A DNA stretch of 6,270 nucleotides from JAGNLM01 sp964439835 (GTDB taxonomy: Bacteria; Pseudomonadota; Gammaproteobacteria; JAABTG01), in NCBI GenBank assembly GCA_964439835.1, contig CAYTPQ010000121.1:1-6270 (forward strand), read 5' to 3'. Below the pieces are notes generated by a model. That model made no database searches. It saw only the letters and a list, made by a program, of their open reading frames with translations, and was not told the origin of the DNA. Position 1 is the stretch's first letter. Every line of letters begins with the position of its first letter. Positions 6,151 through 6,270 of the stretch are shown piece by piece. The translations under genes and the position numbers were made by a program.

Positions 6151-6270
6151 ACTGCTTCATCATGATTCTCTTAATGGCCGTTATCTAGCGAGCTATGATC
6201 ACTGAATTCTCTCGTAAACCAGCATGGGCCTTATCTTAGATCCGACCAAATCAGAAAAAGTGATCGGTGC

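Noticed and set aside
6197..6265. GATCACT and AGTGATC as a 7-bp inverted repeat, possible mobile-element end
   Set aside because: The match is short, the arms are 55 nt apart, and no transposase or target duplication is visible.
1..6270. tRNA, rRNA, CRISPR array or insertion sequence
   Set aside because: I found no repeated spacer pattern, cloverleaf arms, rRNA-like stretch or transposase in the window.

Overview
The window holds the tail end of what looks like an extracellular contractile injection system (eCIS) locus. It contains the 3' part of an eCIS-type AAA+ ATPase gene, a very large DUF4157-type cargo/toxin gene read in the same direction 9 nt downstream, and a decayed hicBA toxin-antitoxin pair. 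All genes are on the + strand. The host is not certain. Arginine is strongly AGG-biased in the ATPase gene, the ribosome-binding sites are GGTGA/GGAG type, and the HicA/HicB remnants resemble those I associate with methanogenic euryarchaea (Methanosarcinales/Methanotrichaceae). An archaeon is therefore my best guess, but a bacterium is not excluded.

Layout: nt 1-850 is the ATPase (5' end outside the window). It has Walker A, Walker B, sensor 1, paired arginines and sensor 2, so the ATPase core is intact. Nt 860-5557 is one uninterrupted 1565-residue protein. It has (i) a charged, probably disordered leader with the L-Q-R-x-x-G-N-R motif common in eCIS/DUF4157 proteins; (ii) a small cysteine module in a permuted papain-like order, His before Asn-Cys; (iii) a DUF4157 zincin domain with HEAWH; (iv) an unrecognised linker; (v) an OTU-like Asp-Gly-Asp-Cys box preceded, not followed, by an Asn-His-Tyr strand; (vi) a region weakly resembling ADP-ribosyltransferases; (vii) an HD-type phosphohydrolase-like domain; and (viii) an acidic tail. 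Codon use changes inside the gene just after DUF4157, from AGG-rich to CGN-rich arginine. This suggests that a local delivery/DUF4157 front end was joined to an imported toxin back end.

Nt 5558-5713 is a spacer with weak hairpins and no gene. Nt 5714-6133 encodes a recognisable hicB-hicA pair with an ancestral ATGA overlap. It is broken by two single-base losses and one nonsense codon, and key prolines have been replaced. Nt 6134-6270 is non-coding as far as I can see, apart from a short hairpin directly after hicA.

Working together (inference): the ATPase would assist assembly or cargo handling of a phage-tail-like injection particle, and the giant protein would be the payload, delivering several enzyme modules into a target cell, plausibly eukaryotic. 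No intact immunity gene lies next to it in this window.
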